Below, piece by piece: positions 1 to 7,157 of a stretch of DNA of 64,000 nt (its first letter is position 1; each line of letters starts with the position of its first letter). Origin of the DNA: Phytohabitans sp037414955 (GTDB taxonomy: Bacteria > Actinomycetota > Actinomycetes > Mycobacteriales > Micromonosporaceae); the NCBI GenBank assembly GCA_037414955.1, contig JBBEWH010000007.1, positions 1 to 64,000 of the forward strand, given 5' to 3'. Position numbers and translations under genes: made by a program. Below the pieces are notes generated by a model. It made no database searches. It saw nothing but the letters and a program-made list of their open reading frames with translations, and was not told the DNA's origin.

Positions 1-20
1 ATTACCTCACGCTCACTATA

Positions 21-62
21 AAGGCGTCCCTCTCTTCTTTGTTGCCTATTGAGGGACGCCTT
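21..62. repeat. Family A palindrome, copy 1
   Basis: Arms AAGGCGTCCCTC (21-32) and GAGGGACGCCTT (51-62) pair perfectly around an 18-nt loop. The right arm continues into GATCATG (63-69); the left side has lost that flank. It lies just beyond the stop of the leftward DUF397 gene (79-81), a position that fits a transcription terminator, although there is no T-tract. Confidence 0.85.
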
Positions 63-78
63 GATCATGTAAGTCGTG

Positions 79-315
79 TTAGGAGCGTGGCAGGTCGAAC
101 TCCCCTTGGCGCACGGACGCCACGAAGTCCTGCCAGGAGGCGGTGGGGAACCGAAGGACCGGCCCGTGCGGGTCCTTCGAGTCGCGCATGGCGATCGTGC
201 GGGGCAGAGCGAAGGCCACCTCGACGCAGGCACCATTGCCGGCGCTGCGGCTGCTCTTGAACCAGAGCAGGTCGTTTTCGTGCACAGGGAGCATTGCCCT
301 GGTTTTTCCTTTCAT
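79..315 (-). CDS. DUF397 domain protein
   Basis: This 78-residue protein has the DUF397 signature: WFKSSRSAGNGACVEV near residues 18-33, then AMRDSKDPHGPVLRF, then a W-x-x-F-V ending before GEFD. DUF397 proteins are small actinobacterial partners of XRE/DUF5753 regulators; their biochemical role is not established, though some act as antagonists or toxin-like partners of the regulator. Here it follows the XRE gene by 10 bp in the same direction, so the two are surely co-transcribed. The start is uncertain: ATG at 315 gives a basic extension, while an ATG seven codons in (MLPVHENDL) is equally plausible. Confidence 0.9.
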   Translation of the reverse strand: MKGKTRAMLPVHENDLLWFKSSRSAGNGACVEVAFALPRTIAMRDSKDPHGPVLRFPTASWQDFVASVRQGEFDLPRS

Positions 316-325
316 GTGATGGGAA

Positions 326-1177
326 CTAGGTCTCGCCGCGCGCTACCTTGTCGATGAGGTCCACGGACTTCCGCGGGTTGAGCGCGGTCGTGCGCAACGA
401 CTCGAAGCTCATCCAGTAGCTTCGGAGTTCCTCGGGCCGGCTCCGGAAGAGCCCGCCCGTCATCCCTTCCGAGTAGACAATTGGATGGTCTGCGCCGCCG
501 GCGAACTCCAGGATGATGAACGAGCCGGCCAGGGCGCGATGGGCGCCGACCGCGAACGGCAGCACCTGGACCGTGATCATGTCCCGCTCGTTCGCCTCGA
601 CGAGGCGCGTCAGCTGGCGGCGCATGACGTCGGGCCCGCCCACCTGTCGTCGAAGGACAGCCTCGTCGAGGATGACCGACAGCTTAGGTGGCGGATCGCG
701 CGTCAACACGGCCTGCCGCGCCATCCGCACCGCGACTCGCTGGCCGTGCACCTCGTCGTCCTCGTACACCCCGTCTGCCGCGATCACGGCGCTGGCGTAC
801 TCGGCTGTCTGAAGTAGACCGGGCACGATCTGTGCCTCGTAGTTATAGATGCTGGTGGCTTCGGCCTCGAACCCGATGTATGTCTCGTAGGCGTCCGGCA
901 ACACATCGCCGTACGCCTCCCACCAGGCTCGCTGCCGGGACTGCGCCGCCAGCGCCCGGATCCGTGACCGGGCGTCGTCGGGAGTCTGATAGATCTCGAG
1001 CAACCGGTCCAGGTCTTTTGGCCGGATCCCCGTGTGTGCGGTCTCGATGCGGCTCAGCTTGGACTCGGACCAGCCGAGCTGAGCGGCCACGTCAGCGACG
1101 GTGCGATCGGTCCGGAGCCGCCGAAGCTCGGCGCCCAATTGCCGTCGCAGTGTCGGTGGACTCGGCCTCACTGCCAT
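326..1177 (-). CDS. XRE-family regulator with DUF5753 domain
   Basis: The protein has 283 residues. An N-terminal helix-turn-helix (about residues 10-65, with VADVAAQLGWSESKLSRIE as the recognition part) is followed by the long DUF5753 region (about 100-275) containing IVPGLLQTAEYA and VLPFAVGAH. Such proteins pair with DUF397 proteins in Streptomyces and Micromonospora, where they influence development and secondary metabolism. I chose ATG 1177 (MAVRPSPPT); an open frame extends 27 codons upstream but would run through the divergent promoter region and its palindrome. The DUF397 gene follows after 10 bp. Autoregulation through the palindrome at 1229-1244 is an inference. Confidence 0.9.
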   Translation of the reverse strand: MAVRPSPPTLRRQLGAELRRLRTDRTVADVAAQLGWSESKLSRIETAHTGIRPKDLDRLLEIYQTPDDARSRIRALAAQSRQRAWWEAYGDVLPDAYETYIGFEAEATSIYNYEAQIVPGLLQTAEYASAVIAADGVYEDDEVHGQRVAVRMARQAVLTRDPPPKLSVILDEAVLRRQVGGPDVMRRQLTRLVEANERDMITVQVLPFAVGAHRALAGSFIILEFAGGADHPIVYSEGMTGGLFRSRPEELRSYWMSFESLRTTALNPRKSVDLIDKVARGET

Positions 1178-1228
1178 CGTCCATACCGTACACGCAAGGA
1201 GCTTTTCAGGATGCAACAGGATGGCATC

Positions 1229-1244
1229 AGATGCACTTGCATCT
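1229..1244. promoter_or_regulatory. Palindromic operator candidate between divergent genes
   Basis: AGATGCA (1229-1235) and TGCATCT (1238-1244) form a perfect 7-bp inverted repeat with a 2-bp centre. A related ATGCA occurs at 1211-1215. It lies between the XRE gene (start 1177, leftward) and the small gene starting at 1280 (rightward), where an autoregulatory operator would be expected. Its function is an inference. Confidence 0.5.
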
Positions 1245-1279
1245 AGGAACCGCAGCATGCACCCTGAGGGTAGGTTCAG

Positions 1280-1642
1280 GTGACAATGAAGTCCTTCAAC
1301 CCGACGGACCCTGCGAGACCGGCGGAGGCAACCGTGCTAGACGAGCGCACTTTGGCCCCATCGCACGCGGACGACCTGCCCTGGCAACTCGACACCGGCC
1401 TGGTGTTCGTCGATGAAAAGCCCAGCGTGTTCGCCCTCTACCGGCGCGGCGACCGGGATTCCGCCGGTCACGTGGCTGGCTGGTTGATGGTGCTGCCGGG
1501 CGGCAACGCGGTGCTCCTGCCCGCCGAGGGCTCGTCCGACCGGCCCATCCTCACCACCATGCACAGCGTGCGGCACCGTTGGCTGCGGTTGCTGGAAGTG
1601 GAGCTCGTCCAGGTCGTCGGCCGGCAAACGCACCTGACCTAG
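1280..1642 (+). CDS. Small conserved protein of unknown function
   Basis: This 120-residue soluble protein has no signal peptide, membrane segment or motif that I recognise. The middle (ALYRRGDRDSAGHVAGWLMV) is reminiscent of short actinobacterial proteins found beside XRE/DUF397 pairs, but I cannot name a family. It is divergent from the XRE regulator and shares its 102-bp promoter region, so it may be a target of that regulator (inference). GTG at 1280 and ATG at 1286 are both possible starts; GAGGGTAGG lies just upstream. The coding bias agrees with a real gene. Confidence 0.7.
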   Translation: MTMKSFNPTDPARPAEATVLDERTLAPSHADDLPWQLDTGLVFVDEKPSVFALYRRGDRDSAGHVAGWLMVLPGGNAVLLPAEGSSDRPILTTMHSVRHRWLRLLEVELVQVVGRQTHLT

Positions 1643-1700
1643 CCCACCACGAGCCGGACGGCGGGTGGGGGGCGGCAAACCCCCGCCCGCCGTTCCCTTA

Positions 1701-1754
1701 CATGATCAAGGCGTCCCTGTAGTCGCTAGAACGACCACAGGGACGCCTTGATCA
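1701..1754. repeat. Family A palindrome, copy 2, overlapping the ahcY 3' end
   Basis: An 18-bp perfect stem (1703-1720 with 1737-1754) has a nested GTCG/CGAC inner stem. It lies between the convergent genes ending at 1642 and 1706. The ahcY reading frame passes through the whole element and stops at the TGA inside its distal TGATCA, so the element is both coding and palindromic. Confidence 0.9.
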
Positions 1755-3253
1755 GGGGGGGTTGAGTAGCGGGTGTGGGGGGGCTTTTTCGGGGCCCCGC
1801 CCCGGGTGCCGAGGTAGGACGCCTGCTCCTTGGACAGCACGGTCAGCTTCACGCCGAGCGCGTCGAGGTGCAGCCGGGCGACCTTCTCGTCCAGGTACTT
1901 GGGCAGCGTGTACACCCCGACCGGGTATTCCTCGGTCTTGGTGAACAGCTCGATCTGCGCGATCGTCTGGTTGGCGAAGCTGTTCGACATCACGAACGAC
2001 GGGTGACCGGTGGCGTTGCCGAGGTTCAGCAGCCGCCCCTCGGACAGCACGATCACCGAGTGGCCGTCGTCGAACCGCCACTCGTCGACCTGCGGCTTGA
2101 TGTTCACCCGGGTCACGTCCGAGCGCTTCTGCAGCCCGGCCATGTCGATCTCGTTGTCGAAGTGCCCGATGTTGCCGACGATCGCCTGGTGCTTCATCCG
2201 CGCCATGTGCTCGGCGGTGATCACGTCGAAGCAGCCGGTGGCGGTGATGAAGATGTCGGCCGTCTCCACGACGTCTTCCATCGTGGCGACCTGGTAGCCG
2301 TCCATCGCCGCCTGGAGGGCGCAGATCGGGTCGATCTCGGTCACGATCACCCGGGCGCCCTGGCCGCGCAGCGACTCCGCGCAGCCCTTGCCCACGTCGC
2401 CGTACCCGAACACGACCGCGACCTTGCCGCCGATCAGCACGTCGGTGGCGCGGTTGATGCCGTCGATCAGCGAGTGCCGGCACCCGTACTTGTTGTCGAA
2501 CTTGCTCTTGGTCACCGAGTCGTTGACGTTGATCGCCGGGAACAGCAGGGTGCCCGCCGCCTGCATCTCGTACAGCCGGTGCACGCCGGTCGTGGTCTCC
2601 TCGGTGACGCCCTTGATGCCCTCGGCGACCCGGGTCCACCGCCGGTTGTCCTCGGTGAGAGAGCGGCGCAGCACCTCGAGGATGACGGCGTACTCCTCGC
2701 TGTCACCGGGCTGCGCCTGCGGCACCGCGCCCAGGTTTTCGAACTCGGCACCCTTGTGCACCAGCAGCGTCGCGTCGCCACCGTCGTCGAGGATCATGTT
2801 GGGACCCTCGCCGTCCGGCCACAGCAGCACCTGCTCGGTGCACCACCAGTACTCCTCGAGCGACTCGCCCTTCCACGCGTACACCGGGACGCCCTGGGGG
2901 TTGTCCGGCGTGCCGTCCGGGCCGACGACGATGGCCGCGGCGGCGTGGTCCTGGGTGGAGAAGATGTTGCACGACGCCCACCGCACCTGCGCGCCCAGCG
3001 CCACCAGCGTCTCGATCAGCACTGCGGTCTGGATCGTCATGTGCAGCGAGCCGGTGACCCGCGCGCCCCGCAACGGCTGCTGCGCCGCGAATTCCCGCCG
3101 GATCGACATCAACCCCGGCATCTCGTGCTCGGCGAGCTGGATTTCCTTGCGGCCAAAGGCCGCCAGCGAGAGGTCGGCGACCTTGAAGTCGCCCTCGGCG
3201 ACCGTGCGCGGACGGGACCCCGCCGCGTCCGGCGCCGGGAGAGTGCTGGTCAT
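1706..3253 (-). CDS. ahcY: Adenosylhomocysteinase (S-adenosylhomocysteine hydrolase)
   Basis: The enzyme reversibly hydrolyses S-adenosylhomocysteine to adenosine and homocysteine, which relieves product inhibition of methyltransferases. The 515-residue protein shows GSLHMTIQTAVLIETL near residue 68, NDSVTKSKFDNKYGCRHSL near 243 and the NAD-binding GYGDVGKGCAESL near 285, all typical of the family. Family members usually end soon after the KPxHYRY motif. Here HTRY is followed by about 20 further residues, most of them encoded by the family A palindrome (DQGVPVVVLATTGTP). GAAAGCTCCTGTC precedes the ATG. The upstream leader is long and structured. Orthologous to Rv3248c in position. Confidence 0.97.
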   Translation of the reverse strand: MTSTLPAPDAAGSRPRTVAEGDFKVADLSLAAFGRKEIQLAEHEMPGLMSIRREFAAQQPLRGARVTGSLHMTIQTAVLIETLVALGAQVRWASCNIFSTQDHAAAAIVVGPDGTPDNPQGVPVYAWKGESLEEYWWCTEQVLLWPDGEGPNMILDDGGDATLLVHKGAEFENLGAVPQAQPGDSEEYAVILEVLRRSLTEDNRRWTRVAEGIKGVTEETTTGVHRLYEMQAAGTLLFPAINVNDSVTKSKFDNKYGCRHSLIDGINRATDVLIGGKVAVVFGYGDVGKGCAESLRGQGARVIVTEIDPICALQAAMDGYQVATMEDVVETADIFITATGCFDVITAEHMARMKHQAIVGNIGHFDNEIDMAGLQKRSDVTRVNIKPQVDEWRFDDGHSVIVLSEGRLLNLGNATGHPSFVMSNSFANQTIAQIELFTKTEEYPVGVYTLPKYLDEKVARLHLDALGVKLTVLSKEQASYLGTRGGAPKKPPHTRYSTPPDQGVPVVVLATTGTP

Positions 3254-3353
3254 GAAAGCTCCTGTCGTACGCGACTACTGCACGACCCACTACCTTACGC
3301 GGCCGCCATCGACGCCAGATAGGCGCTCCATCGACCCTTGAGCGGGCACCAGC

Positions 3354-3389
3354 GCGCGGGGCGGCGGCTCTAGGCCGACCGCCCCGCGC
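3354..3389 (-). other. GC-rich hairpin in the ahcY leader
   Basis: GCGCGGGGCGG (3354-3364) pairs perfectly with CCGCCCCGCGC (3379-3389), and the inner CGGC/GCCG extends the stem. It lies about 100 bases upstream of the ahcY start, inside the probable transcript, so an attenuator or riboswitch expression platform is possible. Confidence 0.5.
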
Positions 3390-3527
3390 ATCCCCCCGGT
3401 TTGGTTCCCCGCGCGTGACCCGGACCACGTCCCGATAACGCTGCGTACCCATAGAGTCACATTCAGCTACCGCCCATGTCAAGCAAAATCCACAAATTTC
3501 AGGATTTGATGGGTCCGGCGGGCCGCG

Positions 3528-3552
3528 TCCCCAGAGGGCTGCCCTCTGGGGA
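3528..3552. repeat. Perfect 12-bp palindrome with related motifs nearby
   Basis: TCCCCAGAGGGC (3528-3539) and GCCCTCTGGGGA (3541-3552) are perfect complements about a single T. A partial copy of the right half (CAGGGCTGCCCTCTGG) lies near 3625-3641. The motif lies upstream of ahcY and just past the manA stop, so it could terminate manA or act as an operator. Confidence 0.5.
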
Positions 3553-3667
3553 CCGAACTCCACAGGGGAGCTCTCTCACTGTCCACGCGGGTATAGGGGA
3601 GCTCTGTTCAGAATTCACGCCCCACAGGGCTGCCCTCTGGAGATGAGGGCGGGTGGGGACGAGGGGG

Positions 3668-4780
3668 TTATCCGGTGGACGCCACGTAGGCGTCGCCGCT
3701 GCCGGTGAGGGTGAGCGCGTCGGCGGTCGCCGGCGCGAACGCGGCCTGGCCGGCCGGCACCTTCACGGCACCGGTGCCGTCGTCGGCGATCACCTCGCCG
3801 CGCAGGCACAACACCACCCGCGGCCCGGTCAGCGGCAGTGACACCGGACCACCCGCCTCGGCGGGGCGCACCCGGTGCAGCGCGAACTCGGCGACCGGTG
3901 CCGGCCAGGTCACCACGCCGGGCGCCACCGACCGCGCCGGCACCACCGGATCCGCCAGCGGCTCGAACCGCAGCACCTCCAGCAGCTCCGGCACGTCGAC
4001 GCGTTTGGGCGTCAGGCCGCCGCGCAGCACGTTGTCGCTGGCCGCCATGATCTCCACGCCGGTGCCGTGCAGGTAGGCGTGCAGGTTGCCGGCGGGCATC
4101 CAGATCGCCTCATCCGGACGCAGCGTGACGTGGTTGAGCAGCAACGCCACCAGCACGCCCGGATCGGCCGGGTAGTGCGCGACCAGCCGCCGCACCAGGT
4201 CGGGCGCCGTCTCGGCCGCGGCGGCCGCCGACACCAGCGCCGCGCGGTCCGCCGCCGGCCACGCCAGCAGATCGCGCAGCGCCGCCCGCAGGTCGCCGGC
4301 GCGCAGCGCCGTCACCACCCCAGCCAACGCGGGTACGCCCAGCGCGGCGAGGTCGTCCGCCGCCGCACCCGGCTGCCGGAACCCGCACAGCGCCTCGAAG
4401 TCGGACACCGCGACCAGCAGCTCGGGCTTGTGGTCGGCGTCCACATAGCTCGGATGCCCCTCGGCGAACCGGCGCCGGGCGCGCTCCTCATCGGGGTGCG
4501 CCTGGAGGGACAGCGGTGCGGCCGCGGCCAGGATCTTCATCAGGTACGGCAACCGGGTGCCGAACCGCGCCGCGATGGCCGGACCGAGCAGCCCGTCAGG
4601 GTCGGCGGCGATCCGGTCGGCCAGACTCGCACCGTCGATCGTGGACGGATCGCCCGGATGCGCGCCGATCCACAGCTCCGCCTCGGGCCCGGCGCTCGGC
4701 ACCGGCCGCCCCTGGATCTCGGCGATCGCGGTGCGCGAGCCCCAGGCGTACGGCCGGATCGGGCTGGACAGCAGTTCCAT
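3668..4780 (-). CDS. manA: Mannose-6-phosphate isomerase, class I
   Basis: This zinc enzyme interconverts fructose-6-phosphate and mannose-6-phosphate, the entry to GDP-mannose and mannose-containing cell-wall glycans. The 370-residue protein has the metal-site pattern QAHPDEE (near residue 97) with DHKPELLVAV (near 119), and the later HGTGVEIMAASDNVLRGGL with PKRVDV, all diagnostic of type I isomerases. It is the last gene of a leftward operon (HAD protein, Trm112-like, SIS isomerase, cation efflux, manA), starting 2 bp after the efflux gene ends. The position corresponds to Rv3255c. The next step to mannose-1-phosphate may be done by the HAD protein at 7158-7931. Confidence 0.96.
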   Translation of the reverse strand: MELLSSPIRPYAWGSRTAIAEIQGRPVPSAGPEAELWIGAHPGDPSTIDGASLADRIAADPDGLLGPAIAARFGTRLPYLMKILAAAAPLSLQAHPDEERARRRFAEGHPSYVDADHKPELLVAVSDFEALCGFRQPGAAADDLAALGVPALAGVVTALRAGDLRAALRDLLAWPAADRAALVSAAAAAETAPDLVRRLVAHYPADPGVLVALLLNHVTLRPDEAIWMPAGNLHAYLHGTGVEIMAASDNVLRGGLTPKRVDVPELLEVLRFEPLADPVVPARSVAPGVVTWPAPVAEFALHRVRPAEAGGPVSLPLTGPRVVLCLRGEVIADDGTGAVKVPAGQAAFAPATADALTLTGSGDAYVASTG

Positions 4781-4782
4781 CG

Positions 4783-5742
4783 TTACCCCGCGGCCGGCGC
4801 CGGCTCCGCGGTGACCCGGTAGATGTCCGGCTCCAGGTAGATCGCCCGCGCGATCGGCACGGCTTCGCGGACGCGCTGCTCGGCGGCGTTGATGTGCTGG
4901 GCGATCTCCTCGCCGGTCTCGTGGTGTCGGATCGCGATCTTGGCGGCGACCAGCAGCTCCTCCGGGCCGAGGTGCAGCGTCTTCATGTGGATGATCCGCT
5001 CGACCTCGGGGCCGGCGGTGATGGCCGCCTCGATCTTCGCCACGTCTTCCGGCGTGGCGCCCTCACCCAGCAGCAGGCTCTTGGTCTCGATCGCCAGGAT
5101 GACCGCGATCGCGACCAGCAGGATGCCGATGGCGGCGGTGCCGATCGCGTCCCACACGCCCTCGCCGGTGATCAGCGTCAGCACCACACCGAAGAGGGCG
5201 AAGACCAAACCGACCAGCGCGCCGAGGTCCTCCAGCAGCACGACCGGCAGCTCGGGCGCGCGGGCCCGGCGGACGAACTGGACCCAGGTCGCCTTGCCGC
5301 GCACGTGGTTGGACTCGACGATCGCGGTTCGGAACGAGAACGACTCCATGATGATCGCCGCGACCAGGACGACCACCGGCACCCAGTGCCACGAGGTGAT
5401 GCCCGCCTCATCAGGGTGGTGGCTCCAGTGGTCGTACTTGTGCCACGCCTCGTACAGCGCGAAGAGGCCACCGACGCTGAACAGCACGATCGAGACGATG
5501 AACGCGTAGATGTAGCGCTCCCGCCCGTACCCGAAGGGGTGTTGCGGGGTGGCCTTGCGCTGTGCGCGGCGCCCGCCGAGCAGCAGCAGCGCCTGGTTGC
5601 CGGAGTCGGCCAGCGAGTGGATCGACTCGGCCAGCATCGACGAGGACTGCGTCAGCAGCCACGCGATGAACTTGGTGACCGCGATGCCCAGGTTGGCCAG
5701 CAGCGCCGCGACGATCGCCTTCGTGCCCCCGGACGTGCTCAT
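4783..5742 (-). CDS. Cation diffusion facilitator family transporter
   Basis: The 319-residue membrane protein starts MSTSGGTKAIVAALLANLGI and has the CDF pattern: six predicted helices, with SSSMLAESIHSLADSGNQALLLLG (near residues 35-58) supplying the metal-binding HxxxD on helix 2. A cytoplasmic C-terminal domain follows. Family members export Zn, Mn, Co or Fe in exchange for protons; the substrate cannot be told from sequence alone. The start overlaps the SIS gene stop in an ATGA junction, implying translational coupling. Its presence inside a mannose operon may reflect metal supply for the zinc-dependent ManA, or chance. Confidence 0.9.
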   Translation of the reverse strand: MSTSGGTKAIVAALLANLGIAVTKFIAWLLTQSSSMLAESIHSLADSGNQALLLLGGRRAQRKATPQHPFGYGRERYIYAFIVSIVLFSVGGLFALYEAWHKYDHWSHHPDEAGITSWHWVPVVVLVAAIIMESFSFRTAIVESNHVRGKATWVQFVRRARAPELPVVLLEDLGALVGLVFALFGVVLTLITGEGVWDAIGTAAIGILLVAIAVILAIETKSLLLGEGATPEDVAKIEAAITAGPEVERIIHMKTLHLGPEELLVAAKIAIRHHETGEEIAQHINAAEQRVREAVPIARAIYLEPDIYRVTAEPAPAAG

Positions 5743-6929
5743 GGGTTTGCTAGCTCCTTCATCTCGGTGACGGCCGGCACCGCCATCGGGTCGAGCCCGT
5801 GCGCCAGCCCTAGGTAAATGGACGCGAAGTCGGGTACCGCCACCAGCGACGCCAGCCGCTCCAGCGGCGATCCACCCTCGGCCGTGACCACGTCGCACCG
5901 GACGCCGCGCCGCTCGGCCAGCGTCTGCAGGGCGTCGGCGCGGCGCTCCTCGACCGCCACCGGCTCGTCGGCGTCTTCCTCGGTGCCGAGGCCGCCGTCG
6001 CGCAGCAGCACCAGGCGCAGCCGGGTGGCGTCCGGGTCGTCCTCCTCGTCGGGGTCGGCGAAGATGTCGCGGGACGACTCGACCAGGCCACCGAACACGC
6101 CGTCGAGCAGGCCCACGCGGCCCCGGCCGGCCTCGCCGAGGGCGCCCGCCACCACGGGGTAGCGGGCGTTGGCCGACAGCGTGTCCGCGAAACGCCGCGC
6201 GGCGACCGTGGCCAGCGGCGACGAGCCCCACACGATCGGCACCGAGCCGGCCAGGCCCAGGGCCAGCGACTTCGCCGGGTTCACGAACGACTCGGCGGTC
6301 GGCCGGCAGCGGTCGGCGTCGGCGTCCAGCCGGGCGGCGGTCTCGGCCAGGTCGGCCTCGTTGACCTTGACCAGACCCAGGGTGCGCGCGGCGAGCAGTA
6401 CCGGCACGGTGAGCGCCCACAGGCTGGCTCGGGCCGGCGCGCGGCGCGGCACCGGGATGAACGGCGCCCGGGCCCGCTCGGCCACCGACTGGAGCAGCGA
6501 GTCGGGAGCGCCGACCGCGACCAGGCGCGCGCCACGCCGGGCGGCCGCCTCGGCGGCGCCGAGCGCCTCCGGGCTGCGGCCGGACGCGCTGACCGCGATC
6601 ACCACGTCGGCGGCGCCGACCCAGCCGGGCACGCCGGCGCTGCGGTGCGGGATCACGGGCACCGGGCAGCGCGGCCCGGCGACCGTGGCCAGCACGTCAC
6701 CGGTGCGCCCGGCGGTGCCGATGCCGGCGATCACGACCGCCCGGGGGCGGCCCTCCTCGCCCAGCGACGCCAGGTTGGCCTCGGCCGCCAGCGCGGCGGT
6801 CTCGCGGACCTGGGAGCCCGCCGACGCGGTGGCCCGCAGCATGCCGCCCGGGTCGTTCTCCTCGAGAGCGGCCGCGTCGTCGAGTCGCGCCTCGTCGACC
6901 GTTCGCTGTCCACGCACGCTAGCTGCCAT
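5739..6929 (-). CDS. SIS-domain phosphosugar isomerase (bifunctional PGI/PMI type)
   Basis: This 396-residue protein has two SIS halves. The first contains VVIAGIGTAGRTGDVLATVAG and VIAVSASGRSPEAL (near residues 105-115). The second contains the bacterial PGI C-terminal pattern with IVWGSSPLATVAARRFADTLSANARYP. Family members isomerise glucose-6- and mannose-6-phosphate to fructose-6-phosphate; others are uncharacterised, including the mycobacterial counterpart Rv3256c. ATG 6929 lies within the end of the Trm112-like gene (11-bp overlap), and its stop overlaps the next start (ATGA), so the operon is tightly coupled. Having both this protein and ManA suggests either redundancy or a different sugar. 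Confidence 0.85.
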   Translation of the reverse strand: MAASVRGQRTVDEARLDDAAALEENDPGGMLRATASAGSQVRETAALAAEANLASLGEEGRPRAVVIAGIGTAGRTGDVLATVAGPRCPVPVIPHRSAGVPGWVGAADVVIAVSASGRSPEALGAAEAAARRGARLVAVGAPDSLLQSVAERARAPFIPVPRRAPARASLWALTVPVLLAARTLGLVKVNEADLAETAARLDADADRCRPTAESFVNPAKSLALGLAGSVPIVWGSSPLATVAARRFADTLSANARYPVVAGALGEAGRGRVGLLDGVFGGLVESSRDIFADPDEEDDPDATRLRLVLLRDGGLGTEEDADEPVAVEERRADALQTLAERRGVRCDVVTAEGGSPLERLASLVAVPDFASIYLGLAHGLDPMAVPAVTEMKELANP

Positions 6930-7119
6930 TGGTGCCGGTCCCCTCGTCTTCGGGCGTGCGGGCCTCGTCGAGCAACAGCACCGGAATGCCGTCGCGCACC
7001 TCAAAAATCCGGTGACACTCCGTGCAGGTCAGCGTCTGGGCTTCGGCGTCGAACTCCAACGGCGCGTGATGCGTGTCGGGGCACGCGAGAATCTCCAGCA
7101 ACTGCGGGTCCAGAGACAC
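6919..7119 (-). CDS. Trm112-like (UPF0434) zinc-ribbon protein
   Basis: This 66-residue protein, SLDPQLLEILACPDTHHAPL onward, has the Trm112 layout: LLEILACP near the start, then CTECHRIFEVRDGIPVLLLDEA. In eukaryotes and archaea Trm112 activates methyltransferases. In actinobacteria the gene often sits beside mannose isomerase genes, with no proven role. One expected cysteine is replaced (CPDTHH rather than CPxCK), so zinc binding is doubtful. GTG 7119 is the start, preceded by GGAGGGTCCG. It overlaps the SIS gene by 11 bp. Confidence 0.88.
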   Translation of the reverse strand: MSLDPQLLEILACPDTHHAPLEFDAEAQTLTCTECHRIFEVRDGIPVLLLDEARTPEDEGTGTNGS

Positions 7120-7157
7120 CGGACCCTCCTTCCGCGACTCAGGGCCGGCCCATGATC

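Larger units (their letters stand above)
3254..3667 (-). promoter_or_regulatory. Long structured ahcY leader and promoter region
   Basis: No gene is seen in these 414 bases. Read leftward it holds a perfect TTGACA (complement of 3477-3482) but no convincing -10 at the usual spacing, a strong GC hairpin (3354-3389), a perfect 12-bp palindrome (3528-3552), and repeated AGGGGAGCTCT (near 3563 and 3595) and GGGCTGCCCTCTGG motifs. An SAH- or SAM-sensing riboswitch would make sense before ahcY, but I could not match the conserved core of a known class by eye. Confidence 0.4.

Noticed and set aside
1775..3322. A 515-codon plus-strand open frame
   Set aside because: It is antisense to ahcY and has Asp/Val/His-rich shadow composition.
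3254..3500. SAH or SAM-IV riboswitch before ahcY
   Set aside because: Strong hairpins exist, but I could not find the conserved core of either class by eye, so it is reported only as a structured leader.
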